Assembly: GCA_024234675.1 (NCBI GenBank) | Contig: JACKNU010000014.1 | Coordinates: forward strand, 1 to 44,260 | Direction of reading: 5' to 3' | Length of the DNA: 44,260 nt | Source: Pseudomonadales bacterium | GTDB taxonomy: Bacteria > Pseudomonadota > Gammaproteobacteria > Pseudomonadales > Halieaceae | Part shown: positions 8,506 to 16,467 of the stretch, one piece after another | Layout of the letters: each line of letters begins with the position of its first letter | Position numbering within the stretch: position 1 is the first letter of the stretch | Program-made: the position numbers and the translations under genes | The notes under the pieces: generated by a model | The model's database searches: none | Seen by the model: only the letters and a program-made list of their open reading frames with translations | What the model was told of the DNA's origin: nothing

Positions 8506-10307
8506 GCGAGGGCCTCCGCCATGGCACGTGGAACAGGTATCGGGCAGCTCAATAACAGCTGGGCATAACCCTTGGCCTGGGGGTCGTTGCGGATGCTGGC
8601 CACGCCGCCTCCCCCCAGCACATTGTGCAGCAGGAAGTTGATGGCGTGGGCGCCGGGCAACAGGAAGCGCTCCACCTCGGCGCCGGCGGTACCTGCCAGG
8701 AAATGGGCGAAGCGCGCGCGCACCACATCCTCGCTGAGGGCCTGCCAAATGTAGGGCAGGTACTCGGGCCGGCGGGCGATGATACCGATGTTGGCCTTGT
8801 CGCCCTTGTCGCCGCTGCGCCCCCAGGCCAGCCTCACCAGTGGTACCTCCACCCTGTCGTCACCGGGCTGCGCCACCGGCGCCGGCGGTCGGGTAATGCC
8901 GGCGCTGTCCAGGGGCTGGCCGCCGCCCTCATTGCAGGCCGTTACCACGCCGTCCACGTCGACGCGCACGCTCACCTCATCCCGGGGCAGAGTGAAGGAA
9001 AACAGGCGCACCACCGGCGACGGCCTGGGGCGGCCGCCGGCGAAACCCGACAGGCCGGGCGGCGTGGCCAGTCCCAGGCCCACCGCTTCCTTGAGCAGGA
9101 TGCCGATGCCCGCCGCCTCCGGGTGCTTGGCGGCGATCTTCATCGCCACCTCGCGGCTGCCGTCGATTGCGGCGAAGTCGCCATACTGGCTCTCGGCCCC
9201 GATCAGCTCGATGCTGGTCTCGCTGAAATCTCCCAGGCCAAAGTCATTGCAGCTGTTGCGGGCGGCCTCGAAGATGGCTTCTCCGAGGGCGCGGGCCTTC
9301 CTGTCGGCGTCTATGCCGTAAAACGTCATGTAGGTACCGCCGCGGAACTGGTCGGCGTAGGTGGCGCTGACCTTGTAGGTATCGGGCGCGGGGCGGCCGC
9401 TGGCGCCGCTCACCCGCACCCGGTCCGGGCCCACCTGCTCGAGGATGGCGGTGGAAAAATCGCAGACCACGTCCGGCAGTATGTAGGCCTGCGGATCCCC
9501 AATTTCATAGAGCATCTGCTCGCTGACAGTCCCCACATTCACCAGCCCGCCGGTGCCAGGCGGCTTGGTGCAGACGAAGCTGCCGTCGGCGGCTATCTCG
9601 GCGATGGGGTAGCCGATGTGGGCCATATCCCTGACCTGCTCCCAGTCGGTGAAGTTGCCGCCGGTGGCCTGGGGACCACACTCGAGGATATGCCCCGCCA
9701 GCGAACCCATGGCCAGCTGGTCCAGGTCGTCCCGCTGCCAGCCGAAGGCGTGAATGCAGGCACCCAGGGTGACGGCGCTGTCCACGCAGCGTCCGGTGAC
9801 CACGATATCGGCACCTTCCGCCAGCGCCCGGGCGATGGGAAAGGCGCCCAGGTAGGCATTGATGCTCTGCAGCCTGTTCGCGGCGGGGAACGCCTCACCG
9901 GAAAACATCTCGGTCACGCCGGCGGCCTCGAACTCCCCGGCCCGGGGCAGCAGGTCGTCGCCCAGCACGCAGGCCACTTTCAGTGCCAGGCCCTGTTCGA
10001 CGATAAGTGCCCGCAGGGCGTCGGCGCAGGCTTCGGGATTGACTCCGCCGGCGTTGGAAATAACCTTGATGCCGCTCCCGGCGATTTTCGCCAGGTGGGG
10101 TTGCATGGCGGCGCTGACGAAATCCAGGGCGTAACCCCTGCTGTCGTCCTGGGCGCGGGCGCGAGCCATGATCGACATGGTGATCTCGGCCAGGTAATCG
10201 TAGACGATGTAGTCCAGGCCCTCGGCCCCCAGCAGCTGCGGCGTGGCCCGGGCCGCATCGCCCCAGAAGCCACTGGCGCCCCCTATGCGCAGTATCCTGT
10301 CAGTCAT
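8502..10307 (-). CDS. atuA: AtuA family protein (DUF1446), acyclic terpene utilisation
   Basis: 601 aa, first gene of the four-gene minus-strand operon. The N-terminal DUF1446 domain shows IGGASGFWGDAARATPQLL, then GLDYIVYDYLAEITMSI, then KVISNAGGVNPEACADAL, and VVTGRCVDSAVTLG near residue 170. The C-terminal third (from about residue 490, RLAWGRSGDKGDKANIGIIAR) is the second domain found in AtuA proteins. AtuA is required for growth on citronellol/geraniol in Pseudomonas, but to my knowledge its exact reaction is unsettled. The start ATG is in a 189-base divergent intergenic region facing an AraC-type regulator, the likely control gene. Confidence 0.9.
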   Translation of the reverse strand: MTDRILRIGGASGFWGDAARATPQLLGAEGLDYIVYDYLAEITMSIMARARAQDDSRGYALDFVSAAMQPHLAKIAGSGIKVISNAGGVNPEACADALRALIVEQGLALKVACVLGDDLLPRAGEFEAAGVTEMFSGEAFPAANRLQSINAYLGAFPIARALAEGADIVVTGRCVDSAVTLGACIHAFGWQRDDLDQLAMGSLAGHILECGPQATGGNFTDWEQVRDMAHIGYPIAEIAADGSFVCTKPPGTGGLVNVGTVSEQMLYEIGDPQAYILPDVVCDFSTAILEQVGPDRVRVSGASGRPAPDTYKVSATYADQFRGGTYMTFYGIDADRKARALGEAIFEAARNSCNDFGLGDFSETSIELIGAESQYGDFAAIDGSREVAMKIAAKHPEAAGIGILLKEAVGLGLATPPGLSGFAGGRPRPSPVVRLFSFTLPRDEVSVRVDVDGVVTACNEGGGQPLDSAGITRPPAPVAQPGDDRVEVPLVRLAWGRSGDKGDKANIGIIARRPEYLPYIWQALSEDVVRARFAHFLAGTAGAEVERFLLPGAHAINFLLHNVLGGGGVASIRNDPQAKGYAQLLLSCPIPVPRAMAEALA

Positions 10308-10447
10308 CTGTCCGCCCCTGTTGGCTCGCCCGGAAGACCGTTAATCTTACGCACTCGCGTGGCCAGACTCACGGGAAATGGCGCCATACAACACGGAGAT
10401 GGTGCCAGGCCGGGTCGCCGCAGGGATGGCAGGTATCGGCAGCCCGG

Positions 10448-10463
10448 TCGTGCTAGGCTTGCC
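10448..10463 (+). promoter_or_regulatory. Candidate extended -10 promoter of the AraC regulator
   Basis: The 16-base block TCGTGCTAGGCTTGCC contains a TGnTAnnnT extended -10 shape. A nearly identical block lies at 17310-17325, also exactly 49 bases before a start codon. No good -35 is visible. Confidence 0.4.
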
Positions 10464-10496
10464 AGTTGGAAGTTGGCAAGAGGTTGCAGGGAAGTG

Positions 10497-11528
10497 GTGG
10501 CACGCGCGGCTGAACAGCGATCCGGCTCAGGTGTGGTCTACGCCCGGGGCCTGAAGGGCGTCATGGACCTGGCCCGGGCACTGGGCGCGAGCCCGGAACT
10601 GGTGGCGCGCCGGGCGGGGCTGGACCTGGCGCTGCTGACCGTGCCCGATGCCCTGGTGCCTGTGACCACCTATTACCAGCTGCAGGAGGCGTTCCTGCAA
10701 CAGACCGGCAACCCGGACTTCGGCTTGCTCAGCGGCCGGGTGTCCTACATGGAAAACGCCCACCTGTTCCTGTACCTGGCCTCCGCCAGCAGCACCCTGC
10801 GCGACTGGATGAACATGTTGCCCAGCGTGGCCAGCCTGCTGGGGGATGTGGGTACTATCGTGGTCACCCGCCAGCGGGATCGGTTCGCGCTGCAGTGGCA
10901 GCCGTTGCGGCCGCCCCATCCACGCCGCTGCCTGATAACCGACAGCCTGCTGTCCGCCGCCGCCCTGGAGATGGACGGCTATTGCCTGCTGCCGGTGAAA
11001 CCCCTGCGAGTCGACCTGAGCTACCCGCGACCGCAACAGCTGGAGGGGCTGCACGCCGCCTTTTTTGGCGCGCCACTGTACTTCGACCAGCCGGTCAGTG
11101 CGCTGCACTACGACCGGGCGGCGCTGGACTACCCGCAGCTGCATGTGAGCACCCGTTTTTACGACGGTGTGAGCCGGGAGTTCTCGACCTTCTTCAGCGA
11201 TGGCGCCTCGACCTCGGACCCTTTCTCCCTTGGCCTGCACACTGCGATCCGGCGCCAGTTACCCACCGGCAGCTGCTCCATAGACAGTATTGCCGCGGAT
11301 ATGAATGTGTCGCGCCGCACCCTGCAGCGCCGCCTGAAGGAGCGCGACACCAACTTCCAGCAGTTGCTGCAGGAAGTGAAGGCCAGCCTCGCCCGCAAGT
11401 ACCTGGAGGACAGGAGCCTGAGTATCATCGAGATCGCCATGCTGCTGGGCTATGGCGATCCCTCGTCCTTTTCCGCCGCCTTCAAGTCGTGGAGCGGCAG
11501 CACGCCCAGCGAGTACCGGCGCCGCTGA
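10497..11528 (+). CDS. AraC family transcriptional regulator
   Basis: About 343 aa. The frame is open far upstream but without coding character. GTG 10497 lies about 5 bases after AGGGA and gives a protein of the usual length for this family. GTG 10533 and ATG 10563 are alternatives. Residues 20-220 form the arabinose-binding-like sensor domain (GASPELVARRAGL, then FLQQTGNPDFGLLSGR). The C-terminal 85 residues are a double helix-turn-helix: CSIDSIAADMNVSRRTLQRRL, then LSIIEIAMLLGYGDPSSFSAAFKSW. Regulators of this shape usually bind small carboxylic or acyl-type ligands and activate neighbouring catabolic genes. The divergent atu operon is the obvious target (inference). The stop is 2 bases from the convergent crotonase stop. 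Confidence 0.88.
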   Translation: MARAAEQRSGSGVVYARGLKGVMDLARALGASPELVARRAGLDLALLTVPDALVPVTTYYQLQEAFLQQTGNPDFGLLSGRVSYMENAHLFLYLASASSTLRDWMNMLPSVASLLGDVGTIVVTRQRDRFALQWQPLRPPHPRRCLITDSLLSAAALEMDGYCLLPVKPLRVDLSYPRPQQLEGLHAAFFGAPLYFDQPVSALHYDRAALDYPQLHVSTRFYDGVSREFSTFFSDGASTSDPFSLGLHTAIRRQLPTGSCSIDSIAADMNVSRRTLQRRLKERDTNFQQLLQEVKASLARKYLEDRSLSIIEIAMLLGYGDPSSFSAAFKSWSGSTPSEYRRR

Positions 11529-11530
11529 GC

Positions 11531-12406
11531 TCATTCCCACCAGGGATAGAAGGGTGGCATGTCGGCGGATACGGTGTCGGTGAATTGCGGGGCGCGTTTT
11601 TCCAGGAAAGAGGCCACGCCTTCCTTGCCGCTTTTCTGGCTGCAGTAGAAGATTGCCAGTGAATCTACCTTGTGGGCTTCCAGGGGGTGCTCCCGGGCGG
11701 CGTTGCGGTACATCATCTGCCGGGTGAGGGCGATCGCCACCGGGCTGTGGCGGGCGATTTTGGCGGCGATTTTATAGGCCTCTTCCAGCAGTTTGTCGGC
11801 GGGTACCACCGCCTTGACGTAGCCGCTGGCCAGTGCCTCATCCGCCGCCAGGATGTCCCCGGTGTAACACCACTCCAGGGCCCTGGACATGCCGACGATC
11901 CGCGGCAGGAACCAGGTGGAGCAGGCCTCCGGGGTGATGCCGATCTTGTTGAAGACGAAACCGATGCGGGCGTGTTCCGAGGCCAGGCGGATATCCATGG
12001 CACAGGTCATGGTGGCGCCTATGCCCACTGCGGCGCCGTTGATAGCGGCAATCACCGGCTTGTTGCAGTCGTAGATGGCCAGGGTGACGCGGCCGCCGGT
12101 GTCCCGGACGCTGGCGATCATCTGGGGGTCTTCCAGTCGATTTGTCATGTCCTCCAGGGTCGGTTGCAGGCTCTCATCCAGGCCGAACACGTTGCCGGCG
12201 GCGGTGAGGTCCATACCGGCGCAGAAGGCGCGACCCTCGCCGGTGACCACGATGGCCCGCACCTCGTCGTCAGCGCTGGCGCGGTTGAAGGCGGCGATCA
12301 ATTCGTTGGCCATTTCCACAGTGAAGGAGTTGAGCTGTTCGGGGCGGTTCAGGGTGAGGGTGAGAATATTCTCGGCTACTTCGTAGCGCAGCGTATTGTA
12401 GGTCAT
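11531..12406 (-). CDS. Enoyl-CoA hydratase/crotonase family protein
   Basis: 291 aa crotonase. Landmarks are ILTLTLNRPEQLNSFTVEMA, then AIVVTGEGRAFCAGMDL, then AAINGAAVGIGATMTCAMDIRLAS, and EHPLEAHKVDSLAIFYCSQKSGKEGVASF near the end. It closes with YPWWE, a terminal signature of a crotonase subgroup. It should hydrate or isomerise an enoyl-CoA in the cytoplasm. It is a separate transcription unit from atuE and distinct in sequence. Its 133-base upstream region carries a possible minus-strand TATAGT -10 at 12463-12468. The exact substrate is unknown. Proximity to the regulator and atu genes suggests the same or a linked catabolic route. Confidence 0.88.
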   Translation of the reverse strand: MTYNTLRYEVAENILTLTLNRPEQLNSFTVEMANELIAAFNRASADDEVRAIVVTGEGRAFCAGMDLTAAGNVFGLDESLQPTLEDMTNRLEDPQMIASVRDTGGRVTLAIYDCNKPVIAAINGAAVGIGATMTCAMDIRLASEHARIGFVFNKIGITPEACSTWFLPRIVGMSRALEWCYTGDILAADEALASGYVKAVVPADKLLEEAYKIAAKIARHSPVAIALTRQMMYRNAAREHPLEAHKVDSLAIFYCSQKSGKEGVASFLEKRAPQFTDTVSADMPPFYPWWE

Positions 12407-12539
12407 GATGGTTTCCCGTTCTGGTGGTGATTTGGCGAGGACTGGCGCCCGCAGGGCCGCATACTATAGCGGGTCTGGCAGGCGGATTGCAGCGCGAAAT
12501 TTCCTGTAGGGCGTGGCCGGTTGCCCGCGCGGAACCCGC

Positions 12540-13445
12540 TCAGGCCGTGACTGTGGTGGCGCTTTCCAGGGCATGACTCGCTATCAGCTCAATAATCTCG
12601 GGCAGCAGTGCCTCGGGCAGGTCGTGGCCCATGCCGTCAAAAATTTTCAGCCTGGAGCCGGGGATATTACGGGCCGTGTCGATTCCGCCGTGCACCGATA
12701 CCAGGGCATCGTCGCGACCGTGTATCACCAGGGTGGGAGTGGTGATCTTGCGCAACAGCTTCACCCGGCTGCCATTGGCGATCACCGCCGCCAGGTGGCG
12801 GGAGTAGCCCTCCCGGTAATCGCTGCGCTGCCAGCTGTCCAGGATTTTCTTTTTCAGCTGTGCATCCGTGGGTTGGTAGGCGGGGCTGCCGATCTTGCGC
12901 CACAAGGCCATGCTGCTCGCCAGGTCCGGCTTCTCCCCGCTCAGCGAGCGCTTGACCATGGCCCTGATCACGTCCGGGCTGGCGCCGGGGATGCGCGGGT
13001 TGCCACTGCTGGACATGATGGAGGTGAAGGACAGCAGGCGCTCACCGAATTTCGCGGCCACGATCTGGCCTATCATGCCCCCCATGGAGGCACCCACGAG
13101 ATGGGCGCGCTCAATCCCCAGCGCATCCATCAGGCCCACGCAGTCACGGGCCATATCGGTCAGGGTGTAGGGCACGTTTACCGGCAGGCCCAGGCGAGCC
13201 CGCAGCATCAGGCCGACGGCCTGGGGGATATGGGCATTTTCCATTTTTTCCGACAGGCCGATGTCCCGGTTGTCGAAGCGAATCACGCGGAAGCCACGGT
13301 TGGCAAGTTCCTCGCACATTGCCAGGGGCCAGCCCAGCAGTTGGGTGCCCAGGCCCATCACCAGTACCATGGCGGGGTGGTCGGGCTGTCCGAACTCCTC
13401 GTATGCCAGGCGAATGCCATTGGCGCGGATGTATTGTTCCGACAC
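12540..13445 (-). CDS. Alpha/beta fold hydrolase
   Basis: 301 aa. The strand order and motifs of the alpha/beta hydrolase fold are clear: an oxyanion region AMVLVMGLGTQLLGWP near residue 30, RVIRFDNRDIGLSEKM near residue 55, nucleophile elbow GASMGGMIGQ near residue 115, the acidic residue in TLVIHGRDDALVSVHGG, and the histidine in KIFDGMGHDLPEALLPEI. The RFDNRDIGLS segment is common in a subgroup annotated as esterases (RdmC-like). The substrate is unknown. The start lies 14 bases downstream of the stop of the lipase-like gene, so the two are probably an operon. Confidence 0.87.
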   Translation of the reverse strand: MSEQYIRANGIRLAYEEFGQPDHPAMVLVMGLGTQLLGWPLAMCEELANRGFRVIRFDNRDIGLSEKMENAHIPQAVGLMLRARLGLPVNVPYTLTDMARDCVGLMDALGIERAHLVGASMGGMIGQIVAAKFGERLLSFTSIMSSSGNPRIPGASPDVIRAMVKRSLSGEKPDLASSMALWRKIGSPAYQPTDAQLKKKILDSWQRSDYREGYSRHLAAVIANGSRVKLLRKITTPTLVIHGRDDALVSVHGGIDTARNIPGSRLKIFDGMGHDLPEALLPEIIELIASHALESATTVTA

Positions 13446-13459
13446 GTGCGCTAATACAG

Positions 13460-14146
13460 CTACGCGAGTTTCTTGGCCAACAGGAACCAGACCGCCGGGT
13501 TCAGGCTCAATCCTGTGTGGCTGCCAGGCACCTCGATATTTTCGACATCGTCAAATTCCCCCTCCTGCACGGATGTGCGCCAGTTCACCACGCCATCGGC
13601 GCGGGTGAATATGGCCGTGGTGGGCACCGGTGGCCGCACCCAGAGGTAATCGTCCTCGTCAGGGGGGCGCTGCGAGGGATTGAGGCGTTGGTAAAGGCGG
13701 GCGGCGTTTGAGGCGCGCCTGTGCCCCTTGCCAAATGGACTTCCCAGGGTGATCACCTGGCGGACTGCCGCGGGTGCCCTGCGGGCCATTTCCCTGGCGT
13801 AGATCCCCCCCAGTGAGTGGCCCACCAGGGATACCTCGCCATCGCCAGCACTGGCCAGTATCTCAATGTCGTGCTGCAATTTATCCCGGTCAATACTATC
13901 AGCGCCCATGTTGCGGCCCTGGCCCCAGCCGCTGGCTATATAGCCGAGATGTTGCAGGTAGCGGATGAGCGGGCCATTGCCGCGGTCATCCCCCAGAAAA
14001 CCGGGAATGACCATGACCCCGTGATTGGTCCTCACCGTGGGGTAGTGGCGCAGCAGCGGTGCCGCCACGCCGAGGCAGGCCATGTCCACCAGCGCACGGG
14101 GGCCCTCGGTCAGGGCCAGCAGGGCATTGGGAGGGCTCAGTTTCAT
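13460..14146 (-). CDS. Lipase-like alpha/beta hydrolase
   Basis: 228 aa. Features are HGVMVIPGFLGDDRGNGPLIRYL near residue 43, the nucleophile elbow GHSLGG near residue 110, TLGSPFG, the acidic residue probably in IFTRADGVVNW, and the histidine in PGSHTGLSLNPAVW near the C-terminus. The HxGL...NP end resembles PGAP1/LipA-type acyl hydrolases acting on lipids. No signal peptide is evident. The start ATG overlaps the stop of a tiny upstream reading frame (ATGA). It is cotranscribed with the alpha/beta hydrolase that follows. Confidence 0.82.
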   Translation of the reverse strand: MKLSPPNALLALTEGPRALVDMACLGVAAPLLRHYPTVRTNHGVMVIPGFLGDDRGNGPLIRYLQHLGYIASGWGQGRNMGADSIDRDKLQHDIEILASAGDGEVSLVGHSLGGIYAREMARRAPAAVRQVITLGSPFGKGHRRASNAARLYQRLNPSQRPPDEDDYLWVRPPVPTTAIFTRADGVVNWRTSVQEGEFDDVENIEVPGSHTGLSLNPAVWFLLAKKLA

Positions 14147-14217
14147 ACCTCGGCCTCCGCTGCTGCCAGCAACTCGTCTAAGCTCTGCTGCATCTCGTCA
14201 CTTACCTTCGCGCGCAC
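14143..14217 (-). CDS. Possible 24-codon upstream reading frame
   Basis: GTG-started frame reading MRAKVSDEMQQSLDELLAAA plus EAEV, whose TGA overlaps the lipase ATG (ATGA). It is charged and helix-forming in style. No Shine-Dalgarno sequence is visible and no ATG precedes it. It may be a coupled leader peptide or chance. Confidence 0.15.
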   Translation of the reverse strand: MRAKVSDEMQQSLDELLAAAEAEV

Positions 14218-14293
14218 ATAGGGAGTCGAGTGTACTGTAGTTTAGCTTTGCGCACATGCGCCGCGGTGGCTTTCCGGTCGTCGCGGCAGCCGC

Positions 14294-14299
14294 TATACT
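14294..14299 (+). promoter_or_regulatory. Candidate -10 box of cytochrome b561 gene
   Basis: TATACT lies 27 bases before the ATG, with TTTCCG 17 bases upstream as a weak -35. The same TATACT hexamer precedes the genes at 21066 and 28576. Confidence 0.35.
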
Positions 14300-14326
14300 C
14301 CGGCAATCCGGTTACAGGGGTCACTC

Positions 14327-14872
14327 ATGAGCACTGCAAACACACCCTCGCGTTACAGTTCCGCCTCCATCGCCATGCACTGGCTGATGCTGTTGCTGAT
14401 AATCGGGGTTTACGCCTGTATAGAGCTGCGGGAACTGTATCCCAAGGGCAGTGACCCGCGAGAAGCCCTGAAGTCCTGGCATTTTACCCTGGGGCTGACG
14501 GTGTTCGCCCTGGTGTGGCTGCGACTGGTGCTGCGCCTGGTCACCCCCACGCCCCCCATCGAGCCCACGCCCCCCGGCTGGCAGAATATCCTGGCTAAAA
14601 TCATGCACATCGCCCTGTATGCGTTGATGATCGCCATGCCCGTGGCGGGTTGGTTGATCCTCAGCGGGGAGGGCAAGCCAATTCCCTTCTGGGGCCTGGA
14701 CCTGCCGGCCCTGATGGGAAAGAACAAGGAACTGGCGCACACACTCGAGGAGATTCACGAGACCGCCGGCTTGGTCGGCTACTACCTGATCGGCCTGCAC
14801 GCGGCGGCGAGCCTGTACCACCACTACCTCGTCAAAGACAACACCCTGGTGCGCATGCTGCCCGGGCGCTGA
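14327..14872 (+). CDS. Cytochrome b561 (CybB family)
   Basis: 181 aa inner-membrane di-heme b-type cytochrome with four hydrophobic helices, at about residues 17-33, 50-70, 90-112 and 145-167. Heme-ligand histidines are visible in SIAMHWLMLLLI (helix 1), SWHFTLG (helix 2 entry), KIMHIALYALM (helix 3) and the LHAAASLYHHYLVKDNTLVRMLPGR end, which is characteristic of bacterial CybB. It moves electrons from quinol, and related proteins use superoxide as electron donor to quinone. It stands alone, convergent with the CBS gene with a 20-base gap. Confidence 0.9.
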   Translation: MSTANTPSRYSSASIAMHWLMLLLIIGVYACIELRELYPKGSDPREALKSWHFTLGLTVFALVWLRLVLRLVTPTPPIEPTPPGWQNILAKIMHIALYALMIAMPVAGWLILSGEGKPIPFWGLDLPALMGKNKELAHTLEEIHETAGLVGYYLIGLHAAASLYHHYLVKDNTLVRMLPGR

Positions 14873-14892
14873 GGGGCCAATTCCGTCCGGGG

Positions 14893-15300
14893 CTACTCAA
14901 TCAACTCACACAAGCCGTTGAATACCAGTTCGTTGTAACTGACTATGCCCAATACCTTGCCCTGCTCGATCACCGGGACGCTGGACAGGCCGAAACGTTC
15001 GAACATGCGGGCGCAGTGGCGCACATCCATGTCCGGGTCCAGGGAGATGACCGGCTTGGACATGATCTCGTAGACGTTCACCCGCTCGGGGGCGCGGTCC
15101 TTGGCCAGTACCTTCTTGGCAATGTCTGACAGCAGCAGGATGCCAAAGGCGTCGCGTTCGTGGCGCTTCCTGACAATGACCACACTGGCGTTCGCGGCCC
15201 GCATGGCGATCAGCGCCTCCTTGACCGTCGCCAGTCCGTCCAGTTCGAGGTGCTCGGTATGCATGACCTCACGGGCGTTGATATATTTTTTCTGGATCAC
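14893..15300 (-). CDS. CBS-domain pair protein
   Basis: 135 aa, essentially a single Bateman module. The first CBS repeat is about residues 10-70 (AREVMHTEHLELDGLATVKEALIAMRAANAS...GILLLSDIAK) and the second about 73-130 (IMSKPVISLDPDMDVRHCARMFERFGLSSVPVIEQGKVLGIVSYNEL). Such modules bind adenine nucleotides (AMP, ATP, c-di-AMP) and gate partner proteins. It is the last gene of the operon with the two DUF1538 proteins and the P-II-like protein, and its start overlaps the P-II-like stop by 4 bases (ATGA). I infer that it is a regulatory subunit of that transporter. Confidence 0.9.
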   Translation of the reverse strand: MIQKKYINAREVMHTEHLELDGLATVKEALIAMRAANASVVIVRKRHERDAFGILLLSDIAKKVLAKDRAPERVNVYEIMSKPVISLDPDMDVRHCARMFERFGLSSVPVIEQGKVLGIVSYNELVFNGLCELIE

Positions 15301-15647
15301 AGCAACTCCTCCACTTCGGTGGTGATTTTCTGGGCCTGCCCTACCACGCCGACAGCATCCTCCACATCGATCTGCAGGGCGATACCGGTGCCCGGCTCAT
15401 CGTCGAAGTGGCCGGCGCGGTTTATTTCTTCGAGGATGCTGCGGCTGAGGTGCTCCTCCACCAGCAGCAGCAGGACATCCCGCTGGGTCTCCAGCGACAG
15501 GCCGAAAAAGGTCTTGCTCACCTTCAGGCCCTCGCCGCGGGCATTGTGGATAATGGTTGCGCCGGTAGCACCGTGTTCCCGCGCCGCATTCAGCACCGTA
15601 TCGGTCTTGCGGTCCTCTACGAACACGATAATCATTTTGAAGTGCAT
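15297..15647 (-). CDS. P-II-like signalling protein
   Basis: 116 aa. ATG 15647 is chosen because AGAGGA lies 7 bases upstream and similarity starts at MHFKMIIVFVEDRKTDTVLNAAREHGATGATIIHNARG, the first beta-alpha-beta unit of the GlnB fold. The second unit includes FGLSLETQRDVLLLLVEEHLSRSILEEIN, followed by an acidic stretch where classical P-II proteins have their glycine-rich nucleotide loop. The canonical T-loop tyrosine segment of GlnB/GlnK is absent, so uridylylation is unlikely. P-II-like proteins beside transporters (for example SbtB) modulate them in response to nucleotides. It is encoded between the UmpB-like gene and the CBS gene. Confidence 0.8.
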   Translation of the reverse strand: MHFKMIIVFVEDRKTDTVLNAAREHGATGATIIHNARGEGLKVSKTFFGLSLETQRDVLLLLVEEHLSRSILEEINRAGHFDDEPGTGIALQIDVEDAVGVVGQAQKITTEVEELL

Positions 15648-15669
15648 GCTGGCGTCCTCTTGTCGCGAG

Positions 15670-16467
15670 TCATTTGGTGTCACCGTGCTGGCGCCTGCCC
15701 AGCTTCGCCCGGAAATCGGCGAGCTGGGCATAGGCCATCACGGTCAGTATGGGAAAAAGGCTGGCAAAGGCAATCAGGCCAAAACCGTCTATCAGCGGGT
15801 TGCGGCCGGGCACGGTCTCCGACAGCCCCAGGCCGAGGGCCGCCACCAGTGGTACGGTGACCGTGGAGGTGGTTACGCCCCCGGAATCGTAGGCCAGCGG
15901 CACGATCAGCCTGGGCGCCACCATGGTTTGCAGCATAACGATGATATAGCCGCCGATGATGTACCAGTGGATGGGATCACCCACCACGATGCGATAGCAA
16001 CCCAGGGAGATGCCGACGGCGACGCCCAGCGCCACGGAAATGCGCAGGCCCCAGATGCCGATGGCGCCACCGGAGACCTGGTTGGCCTTGATCGCCACCG
16101 CGATCAACGACGGCTCGGCGATGGTGGTACTGAAGCCGATCATGAAGGCGAAGATATACACCCAGAAATAATCCCGCCAGTTGAGAGCCCCGGCGGCGCC
16201 CATCGCGTCGTGGGAGGCCTGGATGAAGGCGGGGTCGGTCAGCTGCCCCGCCATCAGTCGGCCCAGTGGAAACAGGCACCACTCCAGGCCCAGCAGGAAC
16301 AGCGACAAGCCCAGCAGTACCCAGGCGAAGCCCCACAGGATGGCCGGCAGGTTGGCCGGCACCTTGCGGAGCACGAAAAACTGGAAGCCGAAGATAATGG
16401 CGGCGATGGGCAACACGTCCGTGACCGTGCCAAGGGTGACTTCCAGGATGGCGGGCAGGATAGCCAT
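15670..16467 (-). CDS. DUF1538 membrane protein, UmpB-like antiporter subunit
   Basis: 265 aa polytopic membrane protein of the DUF1538 family, with about six or seven hydrophobic segments. Hallmarks are FSTTIAEPSLIAVA near residue 100 and, near the C-terminus, AYDSGGVTTSTVTVPLVAALG followed by GRNPLIDGFGLIAFASLFPI. The same two hallmark blocks occur in the upstream partner, so the two proteins are homologous halves. A DUF1538 pair from Halomonas (UmpAB) has been reported as a Na+(Li+,K+)/H+ antiporter, and the same role is inferred here. ATG overlaps the partner's TGA by one base (TGATG). Confidence 0.87.
   Translation of the reverse strand: MAILPAILEVTLGTVTDVLPIAAIIFGFQFFVLRKVPANLPAILWGFAWVLLGLSLFLLGLEWCLFPLGRLMAGQLTDPAFIQASHDAMGAAGALNWRDYFWVYIFAFMIGFSTTIAEPSLIAVAIKANQVSGGAIGIWGLRISVALGVAVGISLGCYRIVVGDPIHWYIIGGYIIVMLQTMVAPRLIVPLAYDSGGVTTSTVTVPLVAALGLGLSETVPGRNPLIDGFGLIAFASLFPILTVMAYAQLADFRAKLGRRQHGDTK

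Noticed and set aside
7321..8568. 415-codon plus-strand frame opposite atuC
   Set aside because: Antisense shadow of a full-length carboxyltransferase, with no family motif.
8625..10496. N-terminal extension of the AraC regulator frame to 8625
   Set aside because: The extension lies antisense to atuA and has no recognisable domain. The regulator's own domain begins after 10497.
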